A stretch of DNA of 64,000 nt from positions 1-64,000 of the forward strand of contig NCGF01000014.1 of the NCBI GenBank assembly GCA_002281485.1, read 5' to 3'. Below the pieces are notes generated by a model. The model was not told where the DNA came from. It saw only the letters and a list, made by a program, of their open reading frames with translations, and made no database searches. Every line of letters starts with the position of its first letter. Within the stretch, counting starts at the first letter, position 1. The position numbers and the translations under genes are program-made. The stretch is from Sphingomonas sp. 28-66-16. GTDB taxonomy: Bacteria > Pseudomonadota > Alphaproteobacteria > Sphingomonadales > Sphingomonadaceae. This document shows positions 38,696 through 47,042 of this stretch, in pieces.

Positions 38696-38968
38696 ATGAA
38701 AAAGGTCGCCCTCCTGTCGCTCGCCGGGGTCGCGGGGCTGTCGCTTGCGGCTTGCAGCCCGACCGCGAAGAACGAGACTGCCGAGGCCGGGGAAGCGATT
38801 GCCGCCGATGCCAACGCCTCGATCAGCGAGGCAGTCAACGACGTCGATGCAGCCAGCGACCGCGCTTTCGGCGCCGCCGAGGCGACGATCGACAACGCCG
38901 GCGCAGCGATCGACAATGCGACCGACGGCACGACCGGCAATGGTTCGGGCGCGGTCATCGAAGAGTGA
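38696..38968 (+). CDS. Small lipoprotein, helical
   Basis: A 90-residue lipoprotein with signal MKKVALLSLAGVAGLSLAAC and lipobox LAAC (lipidated Cys20). The rest is a low-complexity, acidic, Ala/Asp/Asn-rich stretch with heptad-like repeats (AADANASISEAVNDVDAASD, ATIDNAGAAIDNATD) suggesting a long amphipathic helix. AAGGATC precedes the ATG. A second short lipoprotein gene begins one base after its stop. I do not recognise a named family; function unknown, location probably the periplasmic face of a membrane. Confidence 0.75.
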   Translation: MKKVALLSLAGVAGLSLAACSPTAKNETAEAGEAIAADANASISEAVNDVDAASDRAFGAAEATIDNAGAAIDNATDGTTGNGSGAVIEE

Positions 38969-38969
38969 C

Positions 38970-39173
38970 ATGACCGGCAAAAGACCGCTCCTCATGGCGA
39001 TGATCGTCGCCCTGCCCCTGCTGCTGGCGGCTTGCGGCGGTCGCGATACCGATTCGAGCGGCGCGACCGCAAGCGAAGCGCGCCAGCTCAACGACGCAGC
39101 GGCCATGCTCGACGACCAAAGCGTATCGGCGAATGCCGTGATCGCCAACGACCAGGAACCCGACCACCCATGA
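38970..39173 (+). CDS. Very small lipoprotein
   Basis: A 67-residue lipoprotein with signal MTGKRPLLMAMIVALPLLLAAC and lipobox LLAAC (Cys22), leaving a mature part of 46 residues that is acidic and rich in Ala, Asp and Ser (ATASEARQLNDAAAMLDDQS). It starts 1 base after the preceding lipoprotein stop and its own stop overlaps the start of the aldo/keto reductase gene (ATGA). The tight packing supports all three as one transcription unit. Function unknown. Confidence 0.7.
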   Translation: MTGKRPLLMAMIVALPLLLAACGGRDTDSSGATASEARQLNDAAAMLDDQSVSANAVIANDQEPDHP

Positions 39174-40120
39174 CGACCCTTCGCCGCCTCGGCAGCACTG
39201 ATCTGAACATTGCCCCGCTCGTTCTGGGGGGAAATGTTTTCGGCTGGACCGCCGATCAGGCAAGGAGCTTCGCGATCCTCGATGCCTTTGTCGACGGCGG
39301 CGGGACGATGATCGATACTGCCGACGTCTATTCGGCGTGGGCGCCAGGCCATCGGGGCGGCGAATCGGAAACGGTGATCGGCGCCTGGCTGAAGGCGTCG
39401 GGCAAGCGCGATCAGGTGTTGATCGCCACCAAGGTGGGCATGCTGCCCGGCGAGGGCGGCGCCAAGCTTGCCCCCGCGCGGATCGCTGCGGCTTGCGACG
39501 CCTCGCTCGAGCGGCTCGGCGTCGACACGATCGACCTTTATTTCGCGCATCAGGACGATGAGGACGTGACTCAGGAGGCCGCGCTCGAAGCCTTTGGCCG
39601 GCTGGTCGATTCGGGCAAGATTCGCGTCGTCGGCGCGTCGAATTTCCATGCCGCCCGGCTGAAATCGGCGCTCGACCTCGCGCGTACCCATGATCTGCCG
39701 CATTATCATGTGCTCCAGCCCGAATATAACCTCGTCAGCCGACACAAATTCGAGGGCGAACTCCAGAATCTGTGCGTCGAGCACAATATCGGCGTGGTGC
39801 CCTATTTCGGACTCGCCTCCGGCTTCCTCACCGGCAAATATCGGTCGAGCGACGACCTGGGCAAGAGCGTGCGCGGCAGTCGGGTGGCCGCGCTGCTGGA
39901 AGGCAACGGGCTGGCCGTGCTTGCGGCGATGGACGATATTGCCGATGAAACCGGCGCCACGCTCGCGCAGATTGCGCTTGCCTGGCTTGCGGCGCAGGCC
40001 GGCGTCACCGCGCCGATCGCGAGCGCGACCAGCGTCGCCCAGCTTCAGGAACTGCTGGGATCGATGACGCTCGAGCTGTCACGCGATCAACTCGACCGGC
40101 TCACTGCTGCCGGCGCCTGA
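39170..40120 (+). CDS. Aldo/keto reductase
   Basis: NADPH-dependent oxidoreductase of the aldo/keto reductase superfamily, 316 residues, TIM-barrel. It begins LRRLGSTDLNIAPLVLGGNV, followed by the catalytic-Asp segment MIDTADVYSAW with Tyr four or five residues on, ATKVGM for the catalytic Lys, and DTIDLYFAHQDDEDV with the His. The N-terminus and the FGLASGFLTGKYR segment match the YajO/YghZ-like group. Start overlaps the lipoprotein stop. The physiological substrate cannot be told from sequence. Confidence 0.9.
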   Translation: MTTLRRLGSTDLNIAPLVLGGNVFGWTADQARSFAILDAFVDGGGTMIDTADVYSAWAPGHRGGESETVIGAWLKASGKRDQVLIATKVGMLPGEGGAKLAPARIAAACDASLERLGVDTIDLYFAHQDDEDVTQEAALEAFGRLVDSGKIRVVGASNFHAARLKSALDLARTHDLPHYHVLQPEYNLVSRHKFEGELQNLCVEHNIGVVPYFGLASGFLTGKYRSSDDLGKSVRGSRVAALLEGNGLAVLAAMDDIADETGATLAQIALAWLAAQAGVTAPIASATSVAQLQELLGSMTLELSRDQLDRLTAAGA

Positions 40121-40132
40121 GCGCCGACGGCA

Positions 40133-40426
40133 TCAGTCGCGCGGCAGTTCCCTGATTTCGACGGTGCCGCCGCCTTCGAAAACGGGATTGCCGACCAGAA
40201 ACGCCCGGGCTGCGGCGAGATCGGATGCCTCAATCCGGATGAACCCGGTGAGATGATCGCTGGCGGGGCCGGCGACGCCGCTCCTGCGATACGCCCTGCC
40301 CTCACCGATCGAACTGCCGCCGACGAAGACGCCACTGGCGTGAAGCATCGCGAAATACGCCTCCCACGCGCCCGGCGACGGATCGTCGTCATTGTCGTCG
40401 TGCATCAGCAGAATGAAGTCGGCCAC
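40133..40426 (-). CDS. YciI/DGPF-domain protein
   Basis: A 97-residue protein of the YCII-related (DGPF) family, a small ferredoxin-like fold often found near ECF sigma factors. Visible pieces are FILLMHDDNDDDPSPGAWEAY, LHASGVFVGGSSIG, GFIRIEASDLAAARAFLVGN and GGTVEIRELP at the end, matching the family's sigma-factor-associated branch. The start is a GTG at 40426, preceded by CAGGAAGATCATGCC; no ATG is in frame close by. No sigma factor gene is adjacent. It converges on the aldo/keto reductase gene. Confidence 0.78.
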   Translation of the reverse strand: MADFILLMHDDNDDDPSPGAWEAYFAMLHASGVFVGGSSIGEGRAYRRSGVAGPASDHLTGFIRIEASDLAAARAFLVGNPVFEGGGTVEIRELPRD

Positions 40427-40461
40427 GGCATGATCTTCCTGTAGAACCGGCGGCAGCCTGG

Positions 40462-40902
40462 TCAGTTGTCCATGTCGAGGTCGATCTCGCGCACCCGCCG
40501 GCGCTGGCGGGCCCCGTCGACAAGCGTGCGCAATTCCTCCCGGATCGCCCGCGCGCGCGGTATGTCCGCCAGGATCAAGTCGCCATCGCCGGTCGTGAGA
40601 TCGCTCGACTTGATCGTGATCGCGCCGATATCGGCCCATTGGTTCAGCAGCGAATAGGTCACGCTGACGTCCTTGACGCGGTACAGCTCGATTTCATCGG
40701 TCTTCTTGTTGAAGATGCCGGTCTGGATGATCAGCCGCTCGTCGGTCAGCTCATAGTGCGTCGCGACGTTCCGGAACCAGCGCAGCGCCGCGATAACGAG
40801 CCCGACGCCGACCAGGCACAACAACAGCGTGCCCCAGCCGGCGAGGCTGCCGACCAGCCAGCGACTGGTGCTCGATCGAAAGCGCGTGATCGACTTTTCC
40901 AT
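40462..40902 (-). CDS. PH-domain (bPH2-like) membrane protein
   Basis: A 146-residue protein with one or two hydrophobic segments (LVGSLAGWGTLLLCLVGVGLVIAALRWF), followed by a bacterial pleckstrin-homology-like domain. The typical motif is YELTDERLIIQTGIFNKKTD, then EIELYRVKDVSVTYSLLNQW and GAITIKSSD. This is the YdbS/YdbT (DUF304) type. Proteins of this kind sit in the inner membrane and have no firmly known role. The first ~15 residues are basic. It is followed on the same strand by the YciI-like gene 35 bases away. Confidence 0.82.
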   Translation of the reverse strand: MEKSITRFRSSTSRWLVGSLAGWGTLLLCLVGVGLVIAALRWFRNVATHYELTDERLIIQTGIFNKKTDEIELYRVKDVSVTYSLLNQWADIGAITIKSSDLTTGDGDLILADIPRARAIREELRTLVDGARQRRRVREIDLDMDN

Positions 40903-40992
40903 GATGCTCTCCTCGCGCCGCCGTCGTCGACATCATAGCGCACACCCCCCTGCTCCGCAGCCAAAAGATAAATCTTGCGCATTTTCACAAAA

Positions 40993-41010
40993 GTGACATT
41001 CTTGTGTCAC
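40993..41010. promoter_or_regulatory. Dyad GTGACA-N6-TGTCAC upstream of the TPR gene
   Basis: Perfect 6-base inverted arms GTGACA (40993-40998) and TGTCAC (41005-41010) with a 6-base spacer lie about 50 bases before the TPR gene start and about 90 bases before the divergent PH-domain gene. The surrounding sequence is AT-rich (ATTTTCACAAAA, CACAAAACTGAAA), as expected for a promoter region. The arms recall TGTCA-type operators; no regulator is identified. Confidence 0.4.
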
Positions 41011-41059
41011 AAAACTGAAACCTTCCCAGCCGGGCGGGTGGTGAAAAGGAGAAGGAACG

Positions 41060-41419
41060 ATGCGCACCACGATATGCGCGCTGCTTGCCGGCAGCATGAT
41101 CATCATGGCGACGCCGGTCTGGGCGAGCCAGGACGATCGCAATGGCTATCAGCAGATCAAGCAGGGCGATCTCGTCGCCGCCGAAGCGATCATCAATCGC
41201 GAGCGCCGGCTCTTCGCGGGCGACCCCGATTTGATGCTCAATCTCGCGACGGTCTATCAGCGGACCAATCGTCTTCGCGAGGCTCGCGGCCTTTATCTGC
41301 AGATCCTCAGCAGGCCCGACGAGCAAATGATGATCGGCAGCGACAGCTACGCGTCGGCGCACGCGCTCGCGCGGGCGGCACTGACGCGGCTCGACGGCGC
41401 GCAGATCACGTCGCGATAG
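41060..41419 (+). CDS. Small exported TPR-like protein
   Basis: A 119-residue protein with signal peptide MRTTICALLAGSMIIMATPVWA and a mature part resembling two or three tetratricopeptide helices. Readable stretches are NGYQQIKQGDLVAAEAIINR, DPDLMLNLATVYQRTNRLRE and ARGLYLQILSRPDEQMMIGS. AAAAGGAGAAGGAACG is a strong ribosome site just before the ATG. Likely a periplasmic protein-interaction module. No partner is evident; the divergent neighbour is the PH-domain protein and the convergent one is ferredoxin-NADP reductase. Confidence 0.8.
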   Translation: MRTTICALLAGSMIIMATPVWASQDDRNGYQQIKQGDLVAAEAIINRERRLFAGDPDLMLNLATVYQRTNRLREARGLYLQILSRPDEQMMIGSDSYASAHALARAALTRLDGAQITSR

Positions 41420-41489
41420 GCCGGGACGACGAGGATGACGACGAGGGGACCGGTCGCGCGCTGCCGGCCCCCGCGAGCCGACCATCGGG

Positions 41490-42245
41490 TCAGCCGACGA
41501 AGGCGCGCTCCAGCACATAGCTGCCCGGATGCGACATCGCGCCTTCCGTAAAGCCCATGTCATCGAGCAGCGCCGCGGTTTCCTTGATCATCGCCATCGA
41601 ACCACACAGCATCACGCGATCGATTGCGGGATCGAGCGGATAGCTGCCGTCGCGGAGACGATCGGTAATGCGCCGGCAATCGCCCGATGACGCGCCGTTC
41701 ACCCGCGTGGCAACCCAATCATAATGGAGCTTGAGGGCAGCTTCCTCCGATACCAGCGGATCGTCGGCGAGCTTGCTGTCGAGCAGCTCGCGATAGGCGA
41801 GGTCTTCGAGGTTGCGCACGGTGTGCTGGACGGTGACCTTGTCGAACCGCGCATAGACATCGGGATCGCGGATCAGGCTCATCCACGGAGCAAGCCCCGT
41901 CCCGGTACCGATCATATGCAGATTCTTGCCCGGCAGAAGCGCATCGAGCACCAGACTGCCCACCGCCTTGACGCCCAGCAGCAGATCGTCGCCGGGCTTG
42001 ATGTGCTGGAGCCGCGAGGTCAGCGGGCCGTCCGGCACGATGATGCTGAGGAATTCGAGTTCCTCGGCATAATGTTGCGAAGCCATCGAATAGGCGCGCA
42101 GCAACGGCTTGCCGTCGACCGGGAGGCCGAGCATCACGAACTGGCCACTGAGAAAGCGAAAACTCGCCGGCCGGGACACGGTGAAGGAAAACAGCCCGTC
42201 ATTCCAACGGTGCACGCTCAAGATCTTTTCGACTGTACTCTGCAT
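41490..42245 (-). CDS. fpr: Ferredoxin--NADP reductase
   Basis: FAD flavoprotein passing electrons between NADPH and ferredoxin or flavodoxin, 251 residues, the bacterial Fpr subclass. The FAD motif RAYSMAS is at residues 50-56, followed by the phosphate-binding LQHIKPGDDLLLG. The NADP motif is MIGTGTGLAPW (111-121), then VMLCGSMAMIKET and a C-terminal YVLERAFVG tail typical of the subclass. In other bacteria it is tied to oxidative-stress defence and iron-sulfur supply. It appears monocistronic. Confidence 0.94.
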   Translation of the reverse strand: MQSTVEKILSVHRWNDGLFSFTVSRPASFRFLSGQFVMLGLPVDGKPLLRAYSMASQHYAEELEFLSIIVPDGPLTSRLQHIKPGDDLLLGVKAVGSLVLDALLPGKNLHMIGTGTGLAPWMSLIRDPDVYARFDKVTVQHTVRNLEDLAYRELLDSKLADDPLVSEEAALKLHYDWVATRVNGASSGDCRRITDRLRDGSYPLDPAIDRVMLCGSMAMIKETAALLDDMGFTEGAMSHPGSYVLERAFVG

Positions 42246-42386
42246 TCGACGTCCCGAAGTAATGGCCTGTGTCGCGCGGCCTTACAGCTTGCCGCGCCGT
42301 TCAAGTCCAGTGCTGATTGCTAGGGCCGGCAACAGCCCCGCTTTCAGGCCCCGCCGGCCAGCGAGACTGGACAGGACTCGAAAGCG

Positions 42387-42416
42387 AACGGCCCGGGGCG
42401 CGCGCACCGGGCCGTT
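42387..42416 (-). terminator. Hairpin between aceA and fpr
   Basis: Perfect 10-bp arms AACGGCCCGG (42387-42396) and CCGGGCCGTT (42407-42416) with a 10-base loop lie about 57 bases beyond the isocitrate lyase stop on the minus strand. The following U-tract is weak (TCGCTTTCG), so it is a probable but not perfect terminator for aceA. Confidence 0.55.
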
Positions 42417-42472
42417 GCCATGCCACACATTGCTGTCCGGCTTTTCCTATCTGGTCCGGCGCGCGGCGCCGG

Positions 42473-44068
42473 TCAAGCAGCGAACTGGTTCATCGTATTG
42501 TGCGCGCCACCGGCCTTGAGCGCTGCTTCGCCGGCGAAATATTCCTTGTGATCGTCGCCGATGTCGGAGCCCGACATGTTCTGGTGCTTCACACAGGCGA
42601 TACCTTCGCGGATTTCCTTGCGCTGCACGCCTTTCACATAGCCGAGCATCGCCTGCTCGCCGAAATATTCCCTGGCGAGATTGTCGGTCGACAGCGCGGC
42701 GGTGTGATAGGTCGGCAGCGTGATCAGGTGATGGAAGATGCCGGCGCGGGCGGCGGCATCCTTCTGGAAGGTGCGGATTCGCTCATCGGCTTCATCGGCG
42801 AGCGCGGTGCCGTCATAATCGACGCTCATCAGCTTCGCGCGATCATAGGCCGAGACGTCCTTGCCCTCACCTGCCCAGGCGTCGAACACCTGCTGGCGGA
42901 AATTGAGCGTCCAGTTGAAGCTGGGGCTGTTGTTATAGACGAGCTTGGCGTTCGGGATCACCTCACGGATGCGGTCGACCATCCCGGCGATTTGTTCGAT
43001 GTGGGGCTTTTCGGTCTCGATCCAGAGCAGGTCGGCACCATTTTGCAGCGACGTGATGCAATCGAGTACGCAGCGATCCTCGCCCGACCCGGCGCGGAAC
43101 TGGAACAGGTTCGACGGCAACCGCTTGGGACGCAGCAGCTTGCCGTCGCGATTAAGGATGACGTCGCCGTTGCGGGCGGTCGACGGATCGATCTCCTCGC
43201 AATCGAGGAAGCTGTTATACTGGTCACCGAGATCGCCCGGCTCTTTGGAGACGGCGATCTGCTTGGTCAGCCCGGCGCCGAGCGAATCGGTGCGGGTGAC
43301 GATGATACCGTCCTCGACGCCCAATTCCAGGAACGCGTAACGGCAGGCGCGCACCTTTGCGAGGAAGTCCTCGTGCGGCACGGTGACCTTGCCGTCCTGA
43401 TGCCCGCACTGCTTTTCGTCGGACACCTGGTTCTCGATCTGCAGCGCGCAGGCGCCGGCCTCGATCATCTTCTTGGCGAGCAGATAGGTGGCTTCCGCAT
43501 TGCCAAAGCCGGCATCGATATCGGCGATGATCGGCACGACATGGGTTTCGTAATTGTCGATCGCGTTTAGCAGGCGCTGCTCCTCGACCTGGTTGCCGGT
43601 TGCGCGTGCCTTGTCGAGATCACGGAACATCATGCCGAGTTCACGCGAATCGGCCTGGCGCAGGAAGGTGTAGAGCTCCTCGATCAGCGCGGGGACGCTG
43701 GTCTTCTCGTGCATCGACTGATCGGGCAGCGGACCGAAATCGGAGCGCAGTGCTGCGACCATCCAGCCCGATAGATAAAGATAACGGCGCTTGGTCGAGC
43801 CGAAATGCTTCTTGATGCTGATCATCTTCTGCTGGCCGATGAAGCCGTGCCAGCAGCCGAGCGACTGGGTGTAATTGGCCGGATCGGCGTCGTACGCCGC
43901 CATGTCCTCGCGCATGATCTTCGCGGTGTAGCGCGCGATATCGAGTCCGGTCAGGAAACGGTTCTGCGCCCGCATCCGCGCCACGCTTTCCGCGCTGATG
44001 CCGTCCCAGGTCCCCTGTTGGCGCTGGATCAGGCCTGCGGTGGTTGCGATATCGGTCTGGTAGGTCAT
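42473..44068 (-). CDS. aceA: Isocitrate lyase
   Basis: Glyoxylate-shunt enzyme splitting isocitrate into succinate and glyoxylate, used for growth on acetate and fatty acids. At 531 residues it belongs to the longer bacterial subgroup, with the active-site loop present as SDEKQCGHQDGK (KQCGH in place of the KKCGH of E. coli AceA). Other conserved pieces are SGWMVAALRSDFG, VPIIADIDAGFGNAEATYLL, YNNSPSFNWTLNF and YVKGVQRKEIREG. The ATG at 44068 is the family start, since upstream in-frame residues are not conserved in appearance. tpiA lies 118 bases upstream on the same strand. Malate synthase is not in the window. Confidence 0.95.
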   Translation of the reverse strand: MTYQTDIATTAGLIQRQQGTWDGISAESVARMRAQNRFLTGLDIARYTAKIMREDMAAYDADPANYTQSLGCWHGFIGQQKMISIKKHFGSTKRRYLYLSGWMVAALRSDFGPLPDQSMHEKTSVPALIEELYTFLRQADSRELGMMFRDLDKARATGNQVEEQRLLNAIDNYETHVVPIIADIDAGFGNAEATYLLAKKMIEAGACALQIENQVSDEKQCGHQDGKVTVPHEDFLAKVRACRYAFLELGVEDGIIVTRTDSLGAGLTKQIAVSKEPGDLGDQYNSFLDCEEIDPSTARNGDVILNRDGKLLRPKRLPSNLFQFRAGSGEDRCVLDCITSLQNGADLLWIETEKPHIEQIAGMVDRIREVIPNAKLVYNNSPSFNWTLNFRQQVFDAWAGEGKDVSAYDRAKLMSVDYDGTALADEADERIRTFQKDAAARAGIFHHLITLPTYHTAALSTDNLAREYFGEQAMLGYVKGVQRKEIREGIACVKHQNMSGSDIGDDHKEYFAGEAALKAGGAHNTMNQFAA

Positions 44069-44186
44069 GAGCTTGCGCCTTGCATCGAGAGGTGATGGTC
44101 GCGCTGTAGCGTAATTGACAGCCCACCAGCCGATCCAAGACATAGTTATGCGGTTCAGCTGTGAATTTGGTGATCCGGCTAATGTG

Positions 44187-44951
44187 TTATTGTGTATTAT
44201 TTACTAGACGCGCCGCGTCCGCCGCGCTGATGATCGGCACGAACTTCGCCGCCGTCAGGCTCGCGCCGCCGACCAGCGCGCCATCGACATTCGCCGCGCC
44301 AAGCAGGCCGGCCGCATTTTCGGCGGTGACCGATCCGCCATAGAGCAGCCGAACGTCGTTGGCCGGCGCGCCGATCAGCCGCGCGAGCTTGGCGCGGATC
44401 GCTGCGTGCATCGCGATGACATCGCCGACGCTGGCAACCCGGCCAGTGCCGATCGCCCAGATCGGCTCATAGGCGATCGCCAGCCAATCGGGCGCCGCGC
44501 CGGCAGGCAGCGACCCGGCAAGCTGCGCGGTCACGACTTCCTCGGCAGCCCCGGCGTCGCGCTGCGCGAGCGTCTCGCCGACGCACAGGATCGCCTCGAG
44601 CCCGTGACGCTGCGCCGCTTCGGCCTTGGCCTTCACCTCGGCATCGGTTTCGCCCTGATCGGCGCGGCGTTCGCTGTGGCCGACGATCGTGAACCGCGCG
44701 CCAGCCTCGCGCGCCATCGCCGCCGAGATACAGCCGGTGTGGGGACCGCTGTCGGCCGCCGCGACGTCCTGTGCGCCGATCATCAGGCCGAGCGCACGGC
44801 TGACGGCAGGGGCGATCAGCGTCGCGGGGACGGCAACGCCGACATCGACACCGGGCGACTCAGCCGCTGCGTCGGCGATCGCATCGAGCTCGGCGAGCGC
44901 GGCGAGATTGCCATTCATCTTCCAGTTTCCCGCGATCAGCTTGCGCCGCAT
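44187..44951 (-). CDS. tpiA: Triosephosphate isomerase
   Basis: Interconverts dihydroxyacetone phosphate and glyceraldehyde 3-phosphate. The 254-residue TIM barrel has the substrate lysine in LIAGNWKMNGNL, the catalytic histidine in IVGHSERR, the catalytic glutamate in AIAYEPIWAIGTG with the following mobile loop, and the phosphate-binding YGGSVTAENAAGLLGA and GALVGGASL. It is divergent from the ppiD-like foldase gene, with 142 bases between starts. Confidence 0.96.
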   Translation of the reverse strand: MRRKLIAGNWKMNGNLAALAELDAIADAAAESPGVDVGVAVPATLIAPAVSRALGLMIGAQDVAAADSGPHTGCISAAMAREAGARFTIVGHSERRADQGETDAEVKAKAEAAQRHGLEAILCVGETLAQRDAGAAEEVVTAQLAGSLPAGAAPDWLAIAYEPIWAIGTGRVASVGDVIAMHAAIRAKLARLIGAPANDVRLLYGGSVTAENAAGLLGAANVDGALVGGASLTAAKFVPIISAADAARLVNNTQ

Positions 44952-45093
44952 CCTGCTCTCACCTCATTGATTGGCCGTCCCCCGCAGCGATAGCGATGCC
45001 ACCGAGCCGCACAAGCTTGAAGCGTCGGCCAAGCGCCCCTAAAGCGTGGCGACTTTTCGCCCTTGCTACTCTCAACGATCGGCCCGTCTCCGC

Positions 45094-47034
45094 ATGCTGA
45101 CCTTCATTCGCCGGCTCATCAATTCGCGCACCGGCGTGATCTTCGCCTTCGTGCTGCTCGGCACGATTGCAGTCGCCTTTGCCGTCGGCGACGTGACCGG
45201 CATCCGCTCGAACGGGAGCGGCAGCGCGAGCGGTAGCCGCGCCGTGACGGTCGGCAAGAGCGCGATCAGCGTCGACGAGTTGAAGAAGCGGGTGCAGGAC
45301 GAGATGGAGTCGTTCCGGCAGCAGCGACCGACGCTGACGATGCAGGACTTCCTCGAGGGCGGCGGTTTCGAAGGCACGCTCGAACGCTACATCAACACGA
45401 TCGCGCTCGATCAGTTTGCCCAGGCGCAAGGCATGGTCGTCTCCAAACAGGTCGTCGACAGCCAGATCGCGAGCATCCCGGGGCTGCAAGGGCCCGATGG
45501 CAAATTCAGCCAGACGATTTACGAGCGCCTGCTTGCGCAGCGCAAGCTGACCGACGCGCAGGTCCGGACCGAAGTGGCGCGCAGCGTGCTGACCGATCAG
45601 TTGACACTGCCGACCGTCGGCGCGAGCCAGGTGCCGAACCAGCTGGCGACACCTTATGCTTCGCTGCTGCTCGAAAAGCGTACCGGGCTTGCCGGCTTCG
45701 TGCCGACGCGGGCGATGGGCGCCGGCGCGGTACCGACCGACGCCGAGATCTCGACCTTCTACACCCGCAATATCGCGCGCTACACGATCCCGGAGCGGCG
45801 CGTGATCCGCTATGCGATCGTGACGCCCGATCAGGTCAAGGCCGGCGCCACGCCGACCGAGAGCGAGATCGCCAAGGCTTATCAGCAACAGGCGGCGCGC
45901 TTCGCCGCAACCGAAAAACGCTCGCTGTCGCAGGTCGTGATCGGCGACAAGGCCGCCGCCGACGCCCTGGTCGCCAAGGTAAAGGCGGGAACGCCGATCG
46001 ACGCCGCTGCCAAGGCGATCGGGCTGGATGCCGCCAAGATCAACGACGTCGATGCCAAGAGCTATGCGACCCAGACCTCTCCCGAGATCGCGGCGCAGGT
46101 GTTCAAGGCCGATCGCGGCGCGGTGATCGGCCCGATCAAGGCGCCGCTCGGCTGGTCGGTCGTTCAGGTCGGCTCGATCGCGCAGATCGCTGCGAAGACG
46201 CTCGATCAGGCGCGCCCTGAACTCGTCAAGGAACTGACCGCCGAAAAGACCGCCAAGGCGATGGCCGATCTGCGCGCGACGATCGAGGACGCGATCAACG
46301 ACAAGTCGACGCTTGCCGAGATCGCCTCCGACCGCAAGCTGCAGGTGGCGACGACCAATCCGGTGATTGCCGATGGCCGTGATCCGACCAATCCGACGCC
46401 GCCCGACCCCAAGCTCGCGCCGATCGTCGCCGCCGGCTTTGCCGCCGAAACCGGCGACGATCCGCAGCTCGTGCCGTTCGGCACCGACGACGGGTTTGCG
46501 GTGGTCGCGCTCGACCGCGTGGTCGCGCCGGCCGCGCCCCCGAAAGCCGAGCTGCGCGATGTGCTGATGCGCGATTTCACGATCGATCGCGCGCGCCGCG
46601 CCGCGCGCAAGGTCGCCGCCGAGATCGTCGCCAAGGTCAACAAGGGCACCCCGCTCAAGGACGCGCTCGCGCAGGCAAGCGTCAAGCTGCCCGGCACCCA
46701 GCCGCTGGCCGCGACCCGCGCGAGCCTGGCCGCCAATCCCAATGGCGCGCCCCCGGCGCTCGCGCTGATGTTCAGCATGGTCAAGAAAACCGCCAAGCTG
46801 CTCGAGGCGCCCGAGCAGGGCGGCTGGCTGATCATCTATCTCGATACGGTCGAAGAGCGCGACGCCTCGGGCAATCCGCAGATCATCAACGCGATGCGCG
46901 CCGATCTCGGCAAGACGATCGGCCGCGAATATGTCCAGCAATTCACCGAGGCGGTGCGGCGATCGGTCGGCGTGACCAAGAACGATGCCGCGATCGCCAA
47001 GGCGCGCGCGGACCTGTCCGGCGCGCAGCGCTGA
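45094..47034 (+). CDS. PpiD/SurA-type peptidyl-prolyl isomerase, membrane anchored
   Basis: Periplasmic folding factor of 646 residues with one N-terminal membrane anchor (about residues 11-31, TGVIFAFVLLGTIAVAFAVG). A SurA_N-like chaperone region follows (AISVDELKKRVQDEMESFRQ and on to LERYINTIALDQFAQAQGM). A parvulin-like domain around residues 240-370 (EIAKAYQQQAARFAATEKRS, GPIKAPLGWSVVQVGSI) comes next, then a second C-terminal chaperone region. Layout matches PpiD, which helps newly exported outer-membrane proteins leave the translocon. The ATG at 45094 is chosen because it gives the PpiD-like MLTFIRRLINSRTG start. trpE begins 8 bases after its stop. Confidence 0.88.
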   Translation: MLTFIRRLINSRTGVIFAFVLLGTIAVAFAVGDVTGIRSNGSGSASGSRAVTVGKSAISVDELKKRVQDEMESFRQQRPTLTMQDFLEGGGFEGTLERYINTIALDQFAQAQGMVVSKQVVDSQIASIPGLQGPDGKFSQTIYERLLAQRKLTDAQVRTEVARSVLTDQLTLPTVGASQVPNQLATPYASLLLEKRTGLAGFVPTRAMGAGAVPTDAEISTFYTRNIARYTIPERRVIRYAIVTPDQVKAGATPTESEIAKAYQQQAARFAATEKRSLSQVVIGDKAAADALVAKVKAGTPIDAAAKAIGLDAAKINDVDAKSYATQTSPEIAAQVFKADRGAVIGPIKAPLGWSVVQVGSIAQIAAKTLDQARPELVKELTAEKTAKAMADLRATIEDAINDKSTLAEIASDRKLQVATTNPVIADGRDPTNPTPPDPKLAPIVAAGFAAETGDDPQLVPFGTDDGFAVVALDRVVAPAAPPKAELRDVLMRDFTIDRARRAARKVAAEIVAKVNKGTPLKDALAQASVKLPGTQPLAATRASLAANPNGAPPALALMFSMVKKTAKLLEAPEQGGWLIIYLDTVEERDASGNPQIINAMRADLGKTIGREYVQQFTEAVRRSVGVTKNDAAIAKARADLSGAQR

Positions 47035-47042
47035 GCCAGGCG

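Noticed and set aside
44959-46941. 660-codon minus-strand frame opposite the ppiD-like gene
   Set aside because: Antisense shadow of a recognisable foldase; low-complexity His/Arg/Asp-rich translation.
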